From Nonomuraea jiangxiensis (GTDB lineage: Bacteria; Actinomycetota; Actinomycetes; Streptosporangiales; Streptosporangiaceae), in NCBI RefSeq assembly GCF_900099965.1, contig NZ_FNDJ01000006.1, positions 62,001-126,000 on the forward strand: a stretch of 64,000 bases of DNA, written 5' to 3'. Position 1 is the stretch's first letter; each line of letters starts with the position of its first letter. The notes under the pieces were generated by a model. It saw only the letters and a program-made list of their open reading frames with translations, did no database searches and was not told the origin of the DNA. The translations under genes were made by a program, and so were the position numbers. This document shows positions 61,533-64,000 of this stretch, one piece after another.

Positions 61533-62108
61533 GTGTTGCTATCTGACCGGGACATCCTTGCTGAGATCGACTCTGGTCGGCTCAAGCTTGATCCGTTCCA
61601 TCCGGAGATGATCCAGCCCTCCAGTATCGACGTGCGGCTCGACCGGTTCTTCCGGGTGTTCGAGAACCATCGGTACCCGCACATCGATCCGTCGGTGGAG
61701 CAGCCGGATCTTACGCGGATGGTCGAGCCCGATGGGGATGAGCCGTTCATCCTGCATCCGGGGGAGTTCGTGCTGGCGTCCACCTACGAGGTGATCAGTC
61801 TGCCGGACGATCTTGCGTCGCGGCTGGAGGGGAAGAGTTCGCTGGGGCGGTTGGGGTTGCTGACGCACTCAACGGCGGGGTTCATCGATCCTGGGTTCAG
61901 TGGGCACGTGACGTTGGAGTTGTCCAACGTGGCGACGTTGCCGATCAAGCTGTGGCCGGGGATGAAGATCGGGCAGTTGTGCGTGTTCCGGCTCAGTTCG
62001 CCTGCTGAGCATCCGTATGGGTCAGACAAGTACGGATCGCGGTATCAGGGGCAGCGTGGGCCTACGCCGTCTCGGTCGTTCAGGAACTTTCATCGGACCA
62101 AGATCTGA
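61533..62108 (+). CDS. dcd: dCTP deaminase (probably bifunctional with dUTPase)
   Basis: GTG 61533 gives the conserved start (V/M)[18 protein letters not shown] and 191 residues, the family's usual size; an in-frame TTG at 61524 is less likely. Motifs include [40 protein letters not shown] and [17 protein letters not shown]. The enzyme makes dUTP or dUMP from dCTP for thymidylate synthesis. Actinobacterial orthologues are often bifunctional. It is a conserved chromosomal neighbour of the tRNA-Gly locus. Confidence 0.95.
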   Translation: MLLSDRDILAEIDSGRLKLDPFHPEMIQPSSIDVRLDRFFRVFENHRYPHIDPSVEQPDLTRMVEPDGDEPFILHPGEFVLASTYEVISLPDDLASRLEGKSSLGRLGLLTHSTAGFIDPGFSGHVTLELSNVATLPIKLWPGMKIGQLCVFRLSSPAEHPYGSDKYGSRYQGQRGPTPSRSFRNFHRTKI

Positions 62109-62693
62109 GTTGAGCCGTGGGAGGGCCTCCCCAAACCAAGGCACCACACCGGCGACCTTCTCCGGCCTTCTCCTGTAGGGCATGGTGACGGTGACGTCCC
62201 ATGGTGACGGAATGTCGCCGGCCAAGGGCGGGGTGCATCACCTCGCTCGGACAGCAGTTGGTTTCGGCTGAGGACTCTGAGGAGTGAGGGCTCCGAGGAT
62301 TCTGAGGGCTGAGGACTCTGACGGGCTGAGGGCTCTGGGGATCTGAGGACTCTGGGATTTGAGGACGTGGGCGCAGGTCGTCGGCTTGGGGTCGTTGGGG
62401 CCGGTTCGGGGTTGGGTTCGGGGTCCCGGCGTGGGGTGGGGGGTCGGGGGTTGGGTGGGGGTGCGGGTGGGGTGTAGGTAAAAATGCGGGGTTGCGTGGG
62501 GGATGTTGGGATCGCTGTTGCGGGGGAATTCGGGGTGGTGGCCGCGGTTGGCTACTCAGCGTTAACGCCGTCCGCGCTGGTGGTGGGGGCGGGTAACGCG
62601 GCCGTGTCTAGGCTCTGGGGAAAATGGGGGGCAATGTAGCACCGTCTGTGGTGTCTTAAAGCATACGTAGGGTAGCCAGAAGGAGAAGAGGAC
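62109..62693. repeat. Long gene-free tract with GAGGACTCTG repeats and G-runs
   Basis: Bases 62266-62367 contain about six imperfect copies of a CTGAGGACTCTG-type unit, 14-19 bp long. Bases 62386-62472 then carry ten or more runs of 3-6 G on the plus strand (for example GGGGTTGGGTTCGGGG), a strong G-quadruplex pattern. A GTAGGTAAAAATG stretch near 62475 and TACGTAGGGT near 62665 may include promoter elements for the next operon. Confidence 0.7.
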
Positions 62694-62764
62694 ATGAAGT
62701 TCGCATTTCGCCTGGTTACCCGTACTCTCTTGCACGGACCATCCCCGCACATCTGGAGAACGAC

Positions 62765-63382
62765 GTGCGCCTGCGTCTCACGCCACGTGAGGACAGCTAC
62801 TACGACCTGTTCGCTGATTCGGCGAACAACCTGGTCACGGCATCCCGTTTGCTGGTCGAGATCATCAGTGAGGGATCGGACAGGGAGGCCCTGGCCGAGA
62901 AGATGCGCGCTTGCGAGCACGCCGGTGACGAACGTACCCATGCGATCATGAACCGGCTCAACGAGAGCTTCATCACTCCGTTCGACCGTGAGGACATCTA
63001 CCGACTCGCGTCCAACCTCGACGACGTGATGGACGCCATGGAGGCGGCCTCCGACCTCATCGTTCTGTACCAGATCGACCACCTGCCCAAGGACGTCGTA
63101 CGGCAGGTCGAAGTGCTGGAGCGAGCCGCCGAGCTGACCGCCGAGGCCATGCCGCGGCTACGCTCGATGAAGAACCTCAACGAGTACTGGATCGAGGTCA
63201 ACCGTCTGGAGAACCAGGGTGACCAGGTCTATCGGAGGTTGCTGGCCAAGCTTTTCAGCGGCGAGTACGACGCCCTCACGGTCATGAAGATGAAAGAGGT
63301 CGTCGACGCGCTGGAGGAGGCGGCCGACGCCTTCGAGCACGTCGCCAACACCGTCGAGTCCATCGCGGTCAAGGAAAGCTAG
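62765..63382 (+). CDS. DUF47 / PhoU-like phosphate-transport accessory protein
   Basis: GTG 62765 has GGAG 6 bases upstream and yields MRLRLTPREDSYYDLFADSA, the usual DUF47 start, with 205 residues. The protein is all helical with acidic PhoU-like motifs (EHAGDERTHAIMNRLNESFI, DDVMDAMEAASDLIVLYQ, NRLENQGDQVYRRLLAKLF). It precedes a PiT transporter gene by 6 bases, the standard pairing, and probably gates that transporter. An overlapping out-of-frame ATG at 62694 with a good ribosome site may be a short upstream frame. Confidence 0.93.
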   Translation: MRLRLTPREDSYYDLFADSANNLVTASRLLVEIISEGSDREALAEKMRACEHAGDERTHAIMNRLNESFITPFDREDIYRLASNLDDVMDAMEAASDLIVLYQIDHLPKDVVRQVEVLERAAELTAEAMPRLRSMKNLNEYWIEVNRLENQGDQVYRRLLAKLFSGEYDALTVMKMKEVVDALEEAADAFEHVANTVESIAVKES

Positions 63383-63388
63383 GACCTG

Positions 63389-64000
63389 GTGGACCTCACG
63401 CTCGCCCTTGTCATCGGCGTGGTCGTCATCGCCCTGGCCTTCGACTACACCAACGGGTTCCACGACGCGGCGAACGCCATCGCCACCTCCGTATCGACGC
63501 GGGCGCTCACCCCCAGGGCCGCGCTGTTCATGGCCGCGGCCATGAACTTCATCGGCGCCCACCTGGGCACCCAGGTCGCGAGCACGGTGGGCAAGGACAT
63601 CATCGACGCCCCGAACGGCTCACACGGCCTGGTCATCGTGGCCTCGGCGCTCATCGGCGCGATCGCCTGGAACCTGATCACCTGGTATTTCGGCCTGCCC
63701 TCCTCCTCCAGCCACGCGCTCATCGGCGGGCTCGTGGGCTCCGCCCTGGCCTCGGCCAGCGTCGTGCACTGGGACGGGGTCGTCGAGAAGGTCGTCATCC
63801 CGATGGTGCTGTCGCCGCTGATCGGGTTCACGCTCGCCGCCGCGATCATGATCGCAATTTACTGGATCTTTCGCAACAGCCAGCCGGGCAAGACCAACCG
63901 GGGCTTCCGCTACGCGCAGACCGTCTCCGCCGCGGCGATGGCGCTCGGGCACGGACTGCAGGACGCGCAGAAGACCATGGGGGTCATCTTCCTGGCACTC
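63389..64000 (+). CDS. PiT-family inorganic phosphate transporter (3' end outside window)
   Basis: GTG 63389 opens DLTLALVIGVVVIALAFDYT, then the PiT signature NGFHDAANAIATSVSTRALT, SSSSHALIGGLVGSALA and, at the edge, ALGHGLQDAQKTMGVIFLAL. 204 residues are visible with about six membrane helices, and the frame remains open at the last base. PiT proteins carry metal-phosphate with protons at low affinity. It follows the DUF47 gene by 6 bases in one operon. Confidence 0.95.
   Translation, partial: MDLTLALVIGVVVIALAFDYTNGFHDAANAIATSVSTRALTPRAALFMAAAMNFIGAHLGTQVASTVGKDIIDAPNGSHGLVIVASALIGAIAWNLITWYFGLPSSSSHALIGGLVGSALASASVVHWDGVVEKVVIPMVLSPLIGFTLAAAIMIAIYWIFRNSQPGKTNRGFRYAQTVSAAAMALGHGLQDAQKTMGVIFLAL

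Noticed and set aside
62694..62951. 85-codon frame starting before the DUF47 gene
   Set aside because: It has a good ribosome site but Arg/Thr/Ser-rich shadow composition, and it overlaps the well-supported DUF47 gene. At most its first codons act as a leader.

Overview
The window is high-GC actinomycete chromosome. Evidence for this includes many GTG/TTG starts, ATGA-coupled genes, a mycothiol-type maleylpyruvate isomerase, a LAL-type LuxR regulator, ECF sigma/ZAS anti-sigma pairs, and dense secreted proteases. Genus is not decidable from the sequence alone; Nonomuraea or another member of the Streptosporangiales is a guess.

Layout. (1) 1-22.0 kb, housekeeping and envelope genes: the tail of a helical-repeat protein, a PHP phosphoesterase, an ECF sigma/anti-sigma operon, a pseudokinase operon with a 51-residue membrane peptide, a WXG100-like pair, a YbaB-like protein, two paralogous M28 aminopeptidases in convergent orientation, a LigD-type polymerase, a histidine phosphatase, CstA with a small partner, a 1258-residue subtilase with a C-terminal repeat domain, and a LAL regulator. 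(2) 22.0-33.4 kb, an aromatic-acid catabolic cluster. Gentisate 1,2-dioxygenase, a fumarylpyruvate hydrolase and mycothiol-dependent maleylpyruvate isomerase form a translationally coupled operon. Opposite it runs UbiD, a NitT/TauT-type ABC importer and UbiX, again coupled end to end. A flavin monooxygenase and two IclR regulators complete the set. Together these could import an aromatic acid, decarboxylate or hydroxylate it to gentisate, and cleave it to fumarate and pyruvate. (3) 33.4-42.8 kb, mixed regulators and enzymes: two further ECF sigma factors, DHFR-like and GNAT proteins, a lipoprotein built on xDSG repeats, a MarR/SDR divergon with a clear operator, and an FAD monooxygenase. Two genes here are internally deleted relics (a methyltransferase and a TetR regulator).

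(4) 42.9-61.4 kb is an accessory region ending at an intact tRNA-Gly(TCC) gene at 61361-61431 on the minus strand. The 3' part of this tRNA (about 41 bp) recurs, whole or decayed, at about 47.0, 49.85, 50.55, 53.67, 54.62, 56.68, 57.32 and 60.29 kb. Most copies lie just after the 3' end of a broken tyrosine integrase, and many lie beside 11-bp direct repeats built on TAATGGC. The segments between copies carry mostly one to three small genes: DUF4240, YwqG/DUF1963, NUDIX, EF-hand, DUF6985, small membrane proteins, an inositol-monophosphatase-like enzyme and a HigB/HigA toxin-antitoxin pair. I read this as repeated integration into one tRNA gene followed by decay, leaving a tandem array of att-flanked cassettes. 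IS256-type transposase relics also occur here.

(5) 61.5-64.0 kb returns to core genes: dcd, a G-rich repeat tract, a DUF47/PhoU-like protein and the start of a PiT phosphate transporter that runs off the window. No CRISPR array, rRNA gene or complete IS element was seen.
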